The position numbers and the translations under genes were made by a program. The notes beneath the pieces were generated by a model. It made no database searches. It had not been told where the DNA came from and saw nothing but the letters and a program-made list of their open reading frames with translations. A DNA stretch of 64,000 nucleotides from Flavobacterium sp. WC2421 (GTDB lineage: Bacteria; Bacteroidota; Bacteroidia; Flavobacteriales; Flavobacteriaceae), in NCBI RefSeq assembly GCF_040822115.1, contig NZ_CP162004.1, forward strand, positions 2,604,001 to 2,668,000, in the 5' to 3' direction. Each line of letters begins with the position of its first letter. The stretch's first letter is position 1. This document shows positions 45,005 to 55,684 of this stretch, one piece after another.

Positions 45005-46075
45005 ATGAGAAAAATTAAATTTAAAAAAATCCGTAAATCACAAACTAATCCTTTAGTGTATACTGGTAAGCATAAAAAGTTTGAGTCTGAAATGCAATTA
45101 TTTGTATATGATGATTTAGAGGTTACGGAATATGATGATTTTGAAATTGAAGATTTAAAAAAATGTGTTTTTAAAGACAAAATTAATTGGCTCAATTTGC
45201 ATGGTTTAAATGAAATTGTAATTATTGAAGCGATTGGTTCCTTTTTTAAAATTGATAATTTCCTTATTTCGGATATTTTAAATACAACTAGAAGAACAAA
45301 ATTAGAAGAGTCTTCAGATAATCTTTTTTTTAATATAAAGTCTTTATTACCAACAGAAAACTCAGATAATATAAGTGCTGAACAGATTAGTTTTTTAATT
45401 CAAGACGGGGTGTTAATTTCTTTTCAGGAAAAGCGTTCTGATTTTTTTACTCATATAAGAGAGCGAATAAGAGACCATGCAGGTTTGGTACGATTAAAAA
45501 AAGCAGATTTTTTACTATATATGCTTCTGGATGCAATTATGGAAAATTTCTATGTAACCATAGAGAATGAGGAAGATAAAGTAGAAGAGTTAATCAATAT
45601 ATCAAAAAGCAGTGCAGATCCAGAAATATTAGTCCGAATCGAAAAACACCGTGATAATTTTAATTTTTTGAAGCGATCTATTATTCCACTTAGGGATTCA
45701 TTATTTGCAATAAAAAGTTTAAAAGAGGATGAGGATTTTAAGATAATAGAGCAGGAAACCTTTCGTTATTTTTCTAGATTACATCAAAAAACGTTGGAGT
45801 TATTGGAACAAATAGATTCTGATATGGGAATGCTGGAAAGTGCTTCTAATTTCTTTTTTTCATCACAATCGCATAAGATGAATGAGATTATGAAAACGCT
45901 TACGATTGTATCGGCAATTTTTATTCCTTTGACCTTTATTGTTGGTGTTTATGGAATGAATTTTGAACACATGCCAGAATTAAAATACGAAAACGGATAT
46001 TATGCTGTAATAGGAGTGATGGTCTTGATTGGGCTTATTATGATTTTCTATTTTAAAAGAAGGCGTTGGTTTTGA
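45005..46075 (+). CDS. corA: CorA-type magnesium/cobalt transporter
   Basis: 356 residues. A large cytoplasmic domain is followed by two C-terminal membrane helices, with the signature YGMNFEHMPE between them (IVGVYGMN is the GMN selectivity filter) and a basic tail (FKRRRWF). The pentameric channel imports Mg2+ in most bacteria, while some relatives move Co2+ or Zn2+. A possible -7 box TACTTTTG lies at 44896-44903. Single gene. Confidence 0.95.
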   Translation: MRKIKFKKIRKSQTNPLVYTGKHKKFESEMQLFVYDDLEVTEYDDFEIEDLKKCVFKDKINWLNLHGLNEIVIIEAIGSFFKIDNFLISDILNTTRRTKLEESSDNLFFNIKSLLPTENSDNISAEQISFLIQDGVLISFQEKRSDFFTHIRERIRDHAGLVRLKKADFLLYMLLDAIMENFYVTIENEEDKVEELINISKSSADPEILVRIEKHRDNFNFLKRSIIPLRDSLFAIKSLKEDEDFKIIEQETFRYFSRLHQKTLELLEQIDSDMGMLESASNFFFSSQSHKMNEIMKTLTIVSAIFIPLTFIVGVYGMNFEHMPELKYENGYYAVIGVMVLIGLIMIFYFKRRRWF

Positions 46076-46209
46076 GTTTACTGAATTGGAGAAGATGAGA
46101 AAGAAGAAAGAAGAAAGAAGAAAGACTAAAAGGGAAGAGAATTAGTAGTTTAGGAATGAGTTGGGATTTTTATAATTGGAATTCAAAATAATAATATAAA
46201 ATAAATAGA

Positions 46210-48303
46210 ATGAACAAGGCTGTATATATTGCAACTAGTGAACACAATAGCGGGAAGTCTATCGTAACTCTTGGTTTAATGAGTATGTTGATAGGTAAAA
46301 CGGCCAAAGTGGGTTATTTTAGGCCTATAATTGAAGATTTTGAAGATGGAAAATTAGATAATCACATCGAGACTGTGATTTCGCATTTTGGATTGGATAT
46401 CGATTTTGAGGATGCTTTTGCTATTACCAAAAGCAAATTAATCAAAAAAAAGAACAAAGGCAAGATAGGCGAGGTACTGGATTTGATTATTGAAAAATAT
46501 AAAAAACTGGAAGAACAGTTTGATTTTGTTCTCGTAGAAGGAACTAGTTTTAGTGGTGAAGGAACCGTTATTGAACTCGATATGAACGTTCTTATTGCTA
46601 AAAACCTTGGAATACCCACAATTATTGTGGGTTCGGGTGTTGGTAAAACCTTAGAAGAATTAATTGATAGTTTGTATTTGGCTTACGATTCTTTCAAAGT
46701 AAAAGAGGTAGAAGTTTTGGCTGTTATCGCCAATAAAGTGCAACCAGAGAATGTCAAACTAGTTACTGATGGTTTGAAATCAAATTTACCAAAAGAAGTA
46801 TTAGTAAATGCAATTCCGATTATTTCCAGTTTAAATAACCCAACTATTAAAGAGATTGTAGATGTTCTAGAAGCAAAAGTCCTTTTTGGAAAAGAGTTTT
46901 TAAATAATGAAATAGGAAACTTTAGTGTGGGTGCTATGCAATTGCATAATTATTTATTGCACTTGAAAGAAAATGCATTGGTTATTACTCCGGGAGATAG
47001 AGCAGATATTATTTTGGGTGCTTTGCAAGCTAATGAATCGGCTAATTATCCAGCTATTTCAGGAATAGTATTAACAGGAAACATTATCCCAGAAGATAGT
47101 ATTTTAAAATTGATTGAAGGATTGACTAGTATAGTCCCTATAATATCTGTAGTAGGAGGAACATATAGTATTACGAACAGAATAGGTAATATAAAATCTC
47201 AAATCTATGCTGATAATACACATAAGATAGAAACATCGATAAATACCTTTGAGAAATTTGTTGATGTGGATGATTTATCTGCTAAATTGAGTGCTTTTCA
47301 CGCAGATGGAATGACTCCAAAAATGTTTCAATACAATCTAGTAAAGAGAGCTCAAAAACATAGAAAACACATTGTTTTACCAGAAGGGAATGATGAACGT
47401 ATCATTATTGCGGCCTCTCGTTTATTGGCAATGGATGTAGTCGATATTTCCATTATTGGTAATAAAAAGCAAATTGAGCACAAAGTAGCAGAGTTGGGTA
47501 TTGCTTTTGATTTTTCAAAAGTGGATATTATCAATCCAATTGAGTCTGAGAAATATGAAGATTATGTAAACACCTACTATGAGTTGCGTAAGAACAAAAA
47601 CGTAACTATAACTATGGCCAAAGATTTAATGGAAGATGTATCCTATTTTGGTACCATGATGGTGTATAAAGGAGATGCTGACGGAATGGTTTCTGGTGCA
47701 GCACATACTACACAACATACCATTTTACCCGCTTTACAATTCATCAAGACAAAACCAAATACTTGTATTGTTTCCTCTATATTTTTCATGTGTTTAGAGG
47801 ATCGAGTTTCTGTTTTTGGAGATTGTGCCATTAACCCAAATCCTACTGCAGAACAATTGGCTGAAATTGCGATTTCTTCAGCCGATTCAAGTGCGGCATT
47901 TGGTATCGAACCTAAAATCGCCATGTTATCTTATTCTTCAGGAGCTTCTGGAAAAGGAGATGAAGTAGATAAAGTAAGAAAAGCAACAGAAATTGTAAGA
48001 GAAAAACGTCCCGACTTAAAAATTGAAGGGCCTATACAATATGATGCTGCCGTAGATATGGAAATTGGTCAAAGTAAAATGCCAAATTCAGAAGTAGCAG
48101 GACAAGCCAGTGTGCTTATTTTTCCTGATTTGAACACAGGAAACAATACTTATAAAGCGGTTCAAAGAGAAACAGGAGCTTTGGCTATAGGACCAATGTT
48201 ACAAGGTTTAAACAAGCCTGTAAATGATTTAAGCCGTGGTTGTACTGTAGATGATATTATAAATACAGTTGTGATTACAGCGATTCAAGCACAAGGTTTG
48301 TAA
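46210..48303 (+). CDS. pta: Phosphate acetyltransferase
   Basis: 697 residues, the long form. The N-terminal BioD-like P-loop domain begins KAVYIATSEHNSGKSIVTLG. A DRTGG domain covers about 220-340. The catalytic PTA domain (about 370-697) starts at HRKHIVLPEGNDERIIIAAS and has SYSSGASGKGDEVDKVRKAT and the final GLNKPVNDLSRGCTVDDI. It interconverts acetyl-CoA and acetyl phosphate. ackA follows after 117 bp on the same strand, so the pair handles overflow acetate and acetyl phosphate. Confidence 0.97.
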   Translation: MNKAVYIATSEHNSGKSIVTLGLMSMLIGKTAKVGYFRPIIEDFEDGKLDNHIETVISHFGLDIDFEDAFAITKSKLIKKKNKGKIGEVLDLIIEKYKKLEEQFDFVLVEGTSFSGEGTVIELDMNVLIAKNLGIPTIIVGSGVGKTLEELIDSLYLAYDSFKVKEVEVLAVIANKVQPENVKLVTDGLKSNLPKEVLVNAIPIISSLNNPTIKEIVDVLEAKVLFGKEFLNNEIGNFSVGAMQLHNYLLHLKENALVITPGDRADIILGALQANESANYPAISGIVLTGNIIPEDSILKLIEGLTSIVPIISVVGGTYSITNRIGNIKSQIYADNTHKIETSINTFEKFVDVDDLSAKLSAFHADGMTPKMFQYNLVKRAQKHRKHIVLPEGNDERIIIAASRLLAMDVVDISIIGNKKQIEHKVAELGIAFDFSKVDIINPIESEKYEDYVNTYYELRKNKNVTITMAKDLMEDVSYFGTMMVYKGDADGMVSGAAHTTQHTILPALQFIKTKPNTCIVSSIFFMCLEDRVSVFGDCAINPNPTAEQLAEIAISSADSSAAFGIEPKIAMLSYSSGASGKGDEVDKVRKATEIVREKRPDLKIEGPIQYDAAVDMEIGQSKMPNSEVAGQASVLIFPDLNTGNNTYKAVQRETGALAIGPMLQGLNKPVNDLSRGCTVDDIINTVVITAIQAQGL

Positions 48304-48420
48304 AAAATGGTTTAAAGTTTAAAGTTTCAGGTTGAAAAAAGTATAATAAAGACAAAGTAATTCTATCCAGTCAGTTTTTCTTTTGGAGAGGGCTGGGGAG
48401 AGGAAATAAATATAAGTTTA

Positions 48421-49605
48421 ATGAAAATAGTCATAATAAATTCAGGTAGTTCATCTATAAAATACCAACTAATAAACATGCCATCAAAGGAAGTAATTTG
48501 TAATGGTATGATTGATCGAATAGGATTGGAAACTTCTAATTTTACTTATAAAACGGATAAAGACAGTTTAGAAGAAATTTTGCCAATTGCCAATCATAAA
48601 ATTGGATTAGAGAAAATTGCTCAGTTGTTGATGGATGACAAAGTAGGAGTGATAAGGAGTACAAAAGAAATTGATGCAGTTGGACATCGGGTAGTGCATG
48701 GAGGAGCTAGTTTTTCGGATACTGTAATTATCGATACTGATGTAAAAGAAAAAATAAAACAACTTTTTGATTTAGCACCGTTGCATAATCCAGCCAATTT
48801 AGAAGGGATTATTGTCGCCGAGGAAATTTTTGGAACGGCAAAACAAGTAGCTGTTTTTGATACTGCTTTTCATCAAACGATTCCTGTTTTGGCACACAAA
48901 TATGCGTTACCAAATTATCTTTTGACCGAAAATAAGATTAGGGTCTATGGATTTCATGGAACGAGTCATAAATATGTTTCGGAAAAAGCGATTGATTATT
49001 TAGAGAAAACCTCAAAAATAATTACAATTCATTTAGGTAATGGTTGCAGTATGACTGCCATTAAAGACGGGAAAAGTATCGATCATACGCTTGGTTTTGG
49101 ACCTATGAATGGGCTAATTATGGGGACGCGTTCTGGTGATGTTGATCAATCAGTAATTTTTTATCTGGTTAATTCATTAGGCTATTCATTGGATTCAGTG
49201 AATACAATGTTGCAAAAACAAAGTGGGATGTTAGGTCTTACTGGATATAGTGATTTACGGGATATTGAAGATAATGCTGAAAAAGGGAATTTAGATTGCC
49301 AGTTAGCATTAGCAATGAATGCCTATCGAATTAAAAAATACATTGGTTCTTATGCTGCTGTTTTGAACGGTCTGGATGCGATAATATTTACGGCAGGAAT
49401 TGGAGAAAATTCTTCTTATATTAGAAAATTAGTGTGTACGGATATGGATTATTTTGGAATAGAAATAGACATAGAAAAGAATGAAACCCGTTCCAAAGAA
49501 ATTCGGGAAATCAACACTTTAGATTCAAAAACTAAAATTATGGTGATTCCAACTAACGAAGAAATAGAAATTGCAAATCAAGTTTATCATTTACTTTTGA
49601 GTTAA
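48421..49605 (+). CDS. ackA: Acetate kinase
   Basis: 394 residues, family length. MKIVIINSGSSSIKYQLINM and GFHGTSHKYVSEKA, with TAGIGENSS near the C-terminus, are the acetate/propionate kinase signatures. It converts acetyl phosphate and ADP to acetate and ATP. It is transcribed with pta and followed by a strong terminator. The upstream gap carries a GGAGAGGGCTGGGGAGAGG phrase of unknown meaning. Confidence 0.97.
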   Translation: MKIVIINSGSSSIKYQLINMPSKEVICNGMIDRIGLETSNFTYKTDKDSLEEILPIANHKIGLEKIAQLLMDDKVGVIRSTKEIDAVGHRVVHGGASFSDTVIIDTDVKEKIKQLFDLAPLHNPANLEGIIVAEEIFGTAKQVAVFDTAFHQTIPVLAHKYALPNYLLTENKIRVYGFHGTSHKYVSEKAIDYLEKTSKIITIHLGNGCSMTAIKDGKSIDHTLGFGPMNGLIMGTRSGDVDQSVIFYLVNSLGYSLDSVNTMLQKQSGMLGLTGYSDLRDIEDNAEKGNLDCQLALAMNAYRIKKYIGSYAAVLNGLDAIIFTAGIGENSSYIRKLVCTDMDYFGIEIDIEKNETRSKEIREINTLDSKTKIMVIPTNEEIEIANQVYHLLLS

Positions 49606-49622
49606 AACTAATCCTGTTTTGT

Positions 49623-49651
49623 AAAAAGCTTCTCGGTTGAGGAGCTTTTTT
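49623..49651 (+). terminator. Terminator after ackA
   Basis: AAAAAGCTTCTC (49623-49634) and GAGGAGCTTTTT (49639-49650) form a 12 bp stem with one G-T pair and a T-run. It separates pta-ackA from the glucan locus. Confidence 0.9.
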
Positions 49652-49706
49652 TATGCCTAAAAATCGAATAAATCTGATTATATTTGAAAATAAAAACTTC
49701 CCAAAA

Positions 49707-52451
49707 TTGAAAGCTAAGACAATACCATTATTCTTTTTCTTTTTTCTATCTATTCAACTATGCGCTCAGGATTTACTGCCTTTTGTAGAAAATTACAGCA
49801 AATCCAATTACCAAGGCGACAACCAAATTTGGAATGTAGCTCAAGGAACTGATGATGCCATGTATTTTGCTAATAATTATAACTTGTTGCGTTATGATGG
49901 TGTAAAATGGGAAAAATATTCTTTGCCAAACAAAACAATTATTCGATCTATAATGGTAGACGGAGACCGAATATATTCAGGTTCTTATAAAGAATTTGGG
50001 TATTGGTTTCGTAAAGGCGGGAAGATGCAATATGTTTCACTATCGAAAGGAAACAAAGTATTTGATGACAAGAATAATGAAGAAATTTGGAAGATAATTA
50101 AATTTAAAGGACAAATTTATTTTCAGTCATTTAATAGTCTTTTCCTTTTTGACGGAAAAGCAATCAAGCAAATAAAATTTCCTTTTTTAGCTTCTTATTG
50201 CTTTGTTGTAGACAATCAACTATTGATAGCATCAGTAGAGAAAGGGATTTATAAAATGAATCAAGGGATTATTCAAAAAGTGAATGAATGGTCCATTTTA
50301 GAAAATAATGTAATCCATGCCATTCAAAAACACGACGGCAAGATCTATTTTTTTACTAAAAAAAATGGAGTTTATGTATTAGAAAATAATACTCTTATTC
50401 CATGGAAAAATGCATTAAACACGATGCTGAAATCAGCAAATATAAATGTGGCTGAATTCATTAAAAATAATAAATTAGTAATTGGTACGGCAAGTAAAGG
50501 AGTTTTTATTTTTGATTTAAATGATGGTTCTTATACAAACATCAATAGAAATAATGTATTGATGAATAATTCTATTTTGAGTATTGGCCACGATAAAGAA
50601 GATGATCTTTGGTTAGGCTTGGATAATGGAATTGCACATATCGAAGTCAACTCACCTGTATCTATTTTTTATGACAGCTCCGGTATTCTAGGATCGGTTT
50701 ATTCTGTTGCCAGTATTCCAAAAGGGTATTTAATGGCTTCTAATCACGGGGTATACAAATATGTTGACAAACAGTTATCGCTAATTCCCAATTCAGAAGG
50801 TCAAGCATGGAATATTAGTAAAATCAATAATAAATTCCTTATTGGTCATAATGAGGGGACTTTTATTTATGAAAATGATTCCTTTTATAAATTGAGTTCT
50901 ATAAATGGAGGTTGGAATATGACCAAGAGTAGCATCAATAATTCTTTTATTCAAGCTACTTATAGCGGTGTGGTAATTTACAATGATGTTAACGATTTAA
51001 GCAAACATATTGTAGTGAAGGGAGTATTGAAACCAATTAAATATGTTGCGCAGAATAGAAAAAATGAAATATGGGCCGCTGATAATAACAGAGGTCTTTA
51101 TCGAATAGTCTATAATGATGCATATGAAACACTAAGTGTAGATAATGTAACACAACTGAGTAAGATAACGAATGATTTTGGGGTTAAAATAGTGGAATTC
51201 CGTAATGAAATTCTTTTTTTAATACATCATACTTGGTATACGTACAATTCAATTACTAATCAATTAGAAGAAAATGAATTATTTAATGTGAATTTTAAAA
51301 ACGTTTCCGATATAGTGACTATTGATGAAAATCATTTTATGGTGCTTAAAGATGGCCTTTTGTATCACATTTTTGCTAATAAAAATAAGTTTATTTGGAA
51401 TATAGTTCAAGAAAAATATTACAAAGGTAAAATCATTAATGACAATTTGAATGTGTTCAAGAGTAATGATAATTATCTATTAAATTTAGATGATGGTTTT
51501 ATAAAATTGCAACTAAAATACAATAATAAACCGATCCCAAAAATCAAGGTAGAAGCATTTAATGTAGATCAATTAGTAGTCAATAAATCAAAGATTGATT
51601 ATAACTCAGAATTAAAACTGCATGTAATTTCAGGTATATATGGAGCAAATAAGCCTAGTCTATTTTATAAAATTAATGATTCAAAAGAATTTTTAGGTGT
51701 AAAAGAAGGAACGATCGTTCTTAATAATTTGGATAGTGGTGATTATGAAGTTTCTGTTTATAATCATGACGGTTTAAATTATAATAAAGTGGCTGAGTTT
51801 AATTATGAAGTAGCTAAGCCATGGTATTATTCTTTTTGGATGATTCTACTCTACCTTATTGTAATTAGTGTCATTTTATATGTGTATTATAGATGGAATA
51901 AAATTAGATACATTCAAAAATTGGCTTTAAGAGAAGAAGAGTTAAAGCATCAAAAGAAAATTCTTGAAATGGAATTGAAAGCGGAGAATGAGCTAAACAG
52001 TCAAGAGTATGAAAAACACATTCTAGAATTAGAATTGCAATCTAAATCATCAGAAGTTGCTGGAAAATCACTTTCGATAGCTAAGCAAAGTGAGATGATT
52101 GAAAAAATTCAAGGGATTTTAAATACGGAAACCGATATTAATAAATTAACGAGTGAGATTAAAAAGGCGATAAAAATTAACGCAGTTAATAAACATGAAT
52201 GGGAAACTTTTGAAACTAATCTTAATCAGATTCATAATGAGTTTATAATAAATCTTTCTAAAAAGTTTCCAATTCTGACACCTAAAGATATCAAGCTTTG
52301 CATTTACTTAAAAATGAACCTTTCTTCAAAAGAGATCGCTCCCATGATGAATATTTCATATAGAGGGGTTGAATTACACCGTTACCGTCTTAGAAAGAAA
52401 TTGAACCTTGTTCAGGATGAAAATCTATCCAAATTTTTATTAATGATATAA
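49707..52451 (+). CDS. Propeller/triple-Tyr sensor with LuxR-type DNA-binding domain
   Basis: About 914 residues from a TTG start at 49707. The only in-frame ATG (49653) touches the ackA terminator and gives an odd leader. The TTG gives a normal signal peptide (MKAKTIPLFFFFFLSIQLCA) and lies 20 bp after a -7 box TATATTTG (49679-49686). The start is therefore uncertain. A periplasmic two-component-type propeller (NQIWNVAQGTDDAMYFANNY, ILSIGHDKEDDLWLGLDNGI) is followed by a Y_Y_Y-like domain, one membrane segment (FWMILLYLIVISVILYVYYR), a coiled coil and a C-terminal LuxR HTH (LSSKEIAPMMNISYRGVELH). No kinase domain is present. It should sense a glycan and control the adjacent sus genes. Confidence 0.85.
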   Translation: MKAKTIPLFFFFFLSIQLCAQDLLPFVENYSKSNYQGDNQIWNVAQGTDDAMYFANNYNLLRYDGVKWEKYSLPNKTIIRSIMVDGDRIYSGSYKEFGYWFRKGGKMQYVSLSKGNKVFDDKNNEEIWKIIKFKGQIYFQSFNSLFLFDGKAIKQIKFPFLASYCFVVDNQLLIASVEKGIYKMNQGIIQKVNEWSILENNVIHAIQKHDGKIYFFTKKNGVYVLENNTLIPWKNALNTMLKSANINVAEFIKNNKLVIGTASKGVFIFDLNDGSYTNINRNNVLMNNSILSIGHDKEDDLWLGLDNGIAHIEVNSPVSIFYDSSGILGSVYSVASIPKGYLMASNHGVYKYVDKQLSLIPNSEGQAWNISKINNKFLIGHNEGTFIYENDSFYKLSSINGGWNMTKSSINNSFIQATYSGVVIYNDVNDLSKHIVVKGVLKPIKYVAQNRKNEIWAADNNRGLYRIVYNDAYETLSVDNVTQLSKITNDFGVKIVEFRNEILFLIHHTWYTYNSITNQLEENELFNVNFKNVSDIVTIDENHFMVLKDGLLYHIFANKNKFIWNIVQEKYYKGKIINDNLNVFKSNDNYLLNLDDGFIKLQLKYNNKPIPKIKVEAFNVDQLVVNKSKIDYNSELKLHVISGIYGANKPSLFYKINDSKEFLGVKEGTIVLNNLDSGDYEVSVYNHDGLNYNKVAEFNYEVAKPWYYSFWMILLYLIVISVILYVYYRWNKIRYIQKLALREEELKHQKKILEMELKAENELNSQEYEKHILELELQSKSSEVAGKSLSIAKQSEMIEKIQGILNTETDINKLTSEIKKAIKINAVNKHEWETFETNLNQIHNEFIINLSKKFPILTPKDIKLCIYLKMNLSSKEIAPMMNISYRGVELHRYRLRKKLNLVQDENLSKFLLMI

Positions 52452-52519
52452 AAACAACTCTATTTTTATAGATAGTTTATTATTTACATTATTTTTTTAC
52501 GGAATTACAACTCATCATT

Positions 52520-52540
52520 ACTACATCATAACGATGTAGT
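52520..52540. promoter_or_regulatory. Palindrome upstream of susC, candidate regulator site
   Basis: ACTACATC (52520-52527) and GATGTAGT (52533-52540) form a perfect 8 bp inverted repeat with a 5-base gap in the 241 bp between the regulator and susC. A half-site, ATGTAGTAAT, recurs about 75 bp further on. It is a plausible operator for the LuxR-type regulator. Confidence 0.5.
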
Positions 52541-52692
52541 CGAGTACTCATTTTCCTTGACAGCCTCTTTATAGCGTTGATTTGTTAGTTGTTTCTTTTC
52601 ATTTGATGTGGCTATGTAGTAATTCCTTTATAGTTACTATAACGTTGTAATTATCTAATTTGGCTCCACTAACTTTAACAAATTATTAATAC

Positions 52693-55680
52693 ATGAGAAA
52701 TTTTATTTTGAGCTTTATAGCACTCATCCTACTTCCAGCTTATATGTCTGGTCAAGTAATTAAGGGAAAAGTATTAGATAAAAATGGAATGGGAATACCA
52801 GGAGCAATTGTGGTATCTTCAAGTTCAAATACTGATACTGATTTTGACGGAAATTTTAATATCAATGCCAAAGTAGGCGAGACATTAAAAGTGACCATGT
52901 TGGGTTTTGAAGCTGTTTCTATAACTGCTACAGCTGCCCCAATGACTATAACACTGTTGGATTCCAAAGACACTGCACTAAAAGAGGTAGTAGTAATTGG
53001 GTATGGAACTAGAAAAAGATCCGATAATACTTCGGCAACTACTTCAATAAAGGCAGAAGAAATTTCGAAAACTAAAGTATTGAATGCATCACAAGCTATT
53101 CAAGGTAAAGCAGCAGGGGTGCAAGTTATTGCTTCTGATTTGCCTGGTTCAACTCCAACGGTTGTGATTAGAGGTTTAGGAACTGCTTTAGGAGGAAGAT
53201 CTCCTTTGTATGTTGTTGACGGAATGCCAGTAGAAAACATAAATAATATCAATACAAATGATATTACTTCTTACGATATTTTGAAAGATGCATCTGCATT
53301 AGCAATTTATGGTAATAGAGCAGCAAATGGGGTAATTTTAATTACAACAAAAAAAGGGAGTGGAGAGAAAGCAACTGTTGAATTTGAATCGTATGCCGGT
53401 TTTAGAAATGCATTAAAGAATGTAAAAATGGCGGGTAGCAACAAGTATTCTTATTATTCTAATGTAGCTTTGGGAAATACTACTTTCTCACAAGACCAAC
53501 CAACTAATACGGATTGGTACAAAGCAATTACTAGAACAGGATCATACACACAAAATAATGTTTCAGTTTCAGGTTCATCTGAAAATGTAAAATACTTTTT
53601 TAGCTTGGGTCACTATGATGAAAAAGGAATTTTGGATGGATTGGATTATAATAGGTTGACTTTAAGAAGTAACAATGATTTCAAAATTTCTAAAAGAATC
53701 AATTTATCTCAAAATTTCAGTGTAGGATTTACGCATTCAACTCCAAAACCGTTATCAGCATTTACAAATGCGTATAAGCAATCACCAATCGTTCCCGTGT
53801 ATTTTCCTTCTGGACAATATGGTGTACCATTTGTTGGTTCAAACGGCTTTGCTTCTACAAGCGGATCTGCATTTAATAATGTAGGTAATCCAGTTGCTCA
53901 ATTAAACTTTTTTGATGAACAACAAAAAAGTATCACCATGCAAGGTGGTTTAAAACTGGATGTAGAGTTACTTAAAGGATTGAAATTTACTTCTCAGTTT
54001 AATGCGGAATATTATACTTGGAAAAATTACAATTATGAAGACACTCAAAAAATTTGGTTGGCTGCTGATCCAACACGAGTATCAAGTACGTATTCTTCTA
54101 CGGCAAATATTAATTTATTGACTAAAGAAAATGAAGATTATTTCAATTGGAATTTATCAAATTATTTAGTGTATAATAAAGTAATTGGAGAACATGATAT
54201 CGAATTAATGGCTGGTGTGGAGCAATCATCAAAAGGCGCAAGAGAACACATAAAAATATCAAGAAAAAATGTGAATGCAAATGAAAACTATTGGTCTTTA
54301 TCCGGAGTTGATTATGCAGCTAACGTAACTAGTTTGACTGATGTTGTCAATAATGAAAGAAGTTTGTCTTCTTATTTTGGTCGTTTCCAATATAAATTGA
54401 TGGATAAATATTTAATAACAGGTACAATAAGAAGAGATGGTTCTTCACAATTTGCCAAAGATTATCGTTGGGGAACTTTCCCATCCGTAGGATTAGGTTG
54501 GATTATATCTAAAGAAAGTTTTTTAGCTGATGTTAAAGGAATTGACATGTTAAAATTACGTGGAGGTTGGGGTAAATTAGGAAACCAAAATGTTCCATTG
54601 AATAATCAATCTTTTGCTTCTGGTTTAGACAGTTATTTAGGAGGTTCTATTTTATATCCAGGTGTAAGTGTTGATTCTCAAGTTGACCCTAGTTTATCTT
54701 GGGAAATTACGGAGGAAAAAACAATAGGTTTAGATTTTGAGTTTATGGACCGCAGATTAAAAGGAGCCATTGATTTATATGATAAAAAAACTAACAATGT
54801 AATTTTAGATACTAAACCTTATTTAACAGCAGGTGTAGGTTCTACCTCTCCAGCACATGTAGGTGCGGTTTCAAACAAAGGGTATGAATTATCATTACGT
54901 TGGGATGACAAAATAAATGATAATGTATCGTATTGGATTGGTGGTAACTTCTCAAATAATAAAAATGAGTTGACTAGTTTAAGTAATCCTAATTTACCTG
55001 ATAAAATTGGTGGAGGTTTAGGAAATGGACAATGGACAAAATTATTGAATAATTCTTCAATAGGACAACCATTAGGTAGTTTCTTCTTGTATGAATATGC
55101 TGGTTATGATGCTAATGGACAAATGCAATATTTAAAAGCCGATGGTTCAATTGTTAGCCAAGGATTATTAAGTATTGAAGACAGAAAATACGTTGGTTCA
55201 ATATTACCAAAATCGACCTACGGAATTTCATTGGGTGTAAATTATAGAAACTTTGATTTCTCAGTTGATGGATACGGAACTAATGGAAGTAAAGTATACA
55301 ATGGTAAAAAAGCACAACGTTTTTCTGGTGAAAACATTGAAAATGTTTTGGCAACAGATTTCTTTACTGTTAATAATACTGCAGCTGTAAATCCAGCTCC
55401 TTTCAATCAAGTACCAGTAGCTTCTACTTACTATATGGAATCAGGTGATTTCTTCAGAGTAAATAATATTACTTTAGGATACAAACTACCTATAAAAAGT
55501 GAGTTTATTAATTCAGCCAGAATTTACTGCAATGCAATAAATCCTTTTATCACTCAAAAATTCTCAGGATTTTCACCTGAATTGAATGGTGATGGAGATC
55601 CTTACGGTTCGCAAGGCGTTGAACTAGATGCTTATCCTGTTTTGAGATCTTTTGTAATAGGTGCTAATTTAAAATTTTAA
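52693..55680 (+). CDS. SusC/RagA-family TonB-linked outer membrane transporter
   Basis: 995 residues. The signal peptide (MRNFILSFIALILLPAYMSG) is followed by a carboxypeptidase-like regulatory domain (GKVLDKNGMGIPGAIVVSSS), a TonB-box-type region (LKEVVVIGYGTRKR), the plug (VLNASQAIQGKAAGVQV, TPTVVIRGLGTALGGRSPLY) and a 22-strand barrel ending in VIGANLKF. It imports oligosaccharides across the outer membrane with the SusD partner, driven by TonB. It starts the sus operon. Confidence 0.97.
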   Translation: MRNFILSFIALILLPAYMSGQVIKGKVLDKNGMGIPGAIVVSSSSNTDTDFDGNFNINAKVGETLKVTMLGFEAVSITATAAPMTITLLDSKDTALKEVVVIGYGTRKRSDNTSATTSIKAEEISKTKVLNASQAIQGKAAGVQVIASDLPGSTPTVVIRGLGTALGGRSPLYVVDGMPVENINNINTNDITSYDILKDASALAIYGNRAANGVILITTKKGSGEKATVEFESYAGFRNALKNVKMAGSNKYSYYSNVALGNTTFSQDQPTNTDWYKAITRTGSYTQNNVSVSGSSENVKYFFSLGHYDEKGILDGLDYNRLTLRSNNDFKISKRINLSQNFSVGFTHSTPKPLSAFTNAYKQSPIVPVYFPSGQYGVPFVGSNGFASTSGSAFNNVGNPVAQLNFFDEQQKSITMQGGLKLDVELLKGLKFTSQFNAEYYTWKNYNYEDTQKIWLAADPTRVSSTYSSTANINLLTKENEDYFNWNLSNYLVYNKVIGEHDIELMAGVEQSSKGAREHIKISRKNVNANENYWSLSGVDYAANVTSLTDVVNNERSLSSYFGRFQYKLMDKYLITGTIRRDGSSQFAKDYRWGTFPSVGLGWIISKESFLADVKGIDMLKLRGGWGKLGNQNVPLNNQSFASGLDSYLGGSILYPGVSVDSQVDPSLSWEITEEKTIGLDFEFMDRRLKGAIDLYDKKTNNVILDTKPYLTAGVGSTSPAHVGAVSNKGYELSLRWDDKINDNVSYWIGGNFSNNKNELTSLSNPNLPDKIGGGLGNGQWTKLLNNSSIGQPLGSFFLYEYAGYDANGQMQYLKADGSIVSQGLLSIEDRKYVGSILPKSTYGISLGVNYRNFDFSVDGYGTNGSKVYNGKKAQRFSGENIENVLATDFFTVNNTAAVNPAPFNQVPVASTYYMESGDFFRVNNITLGYKLPIKSEFINSARIYCNAINPFITQKFSGFSPELNGDGDPYGSQGVELDAYPVLRSFVIGANLKF

Positions 55681-55684
55681 TAAA

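Noticed and set aside
46085..46135. Purine-rich GAAAGAA repeat before pta
   Set aside because: Short and simple. No structure or link to function could be supported.
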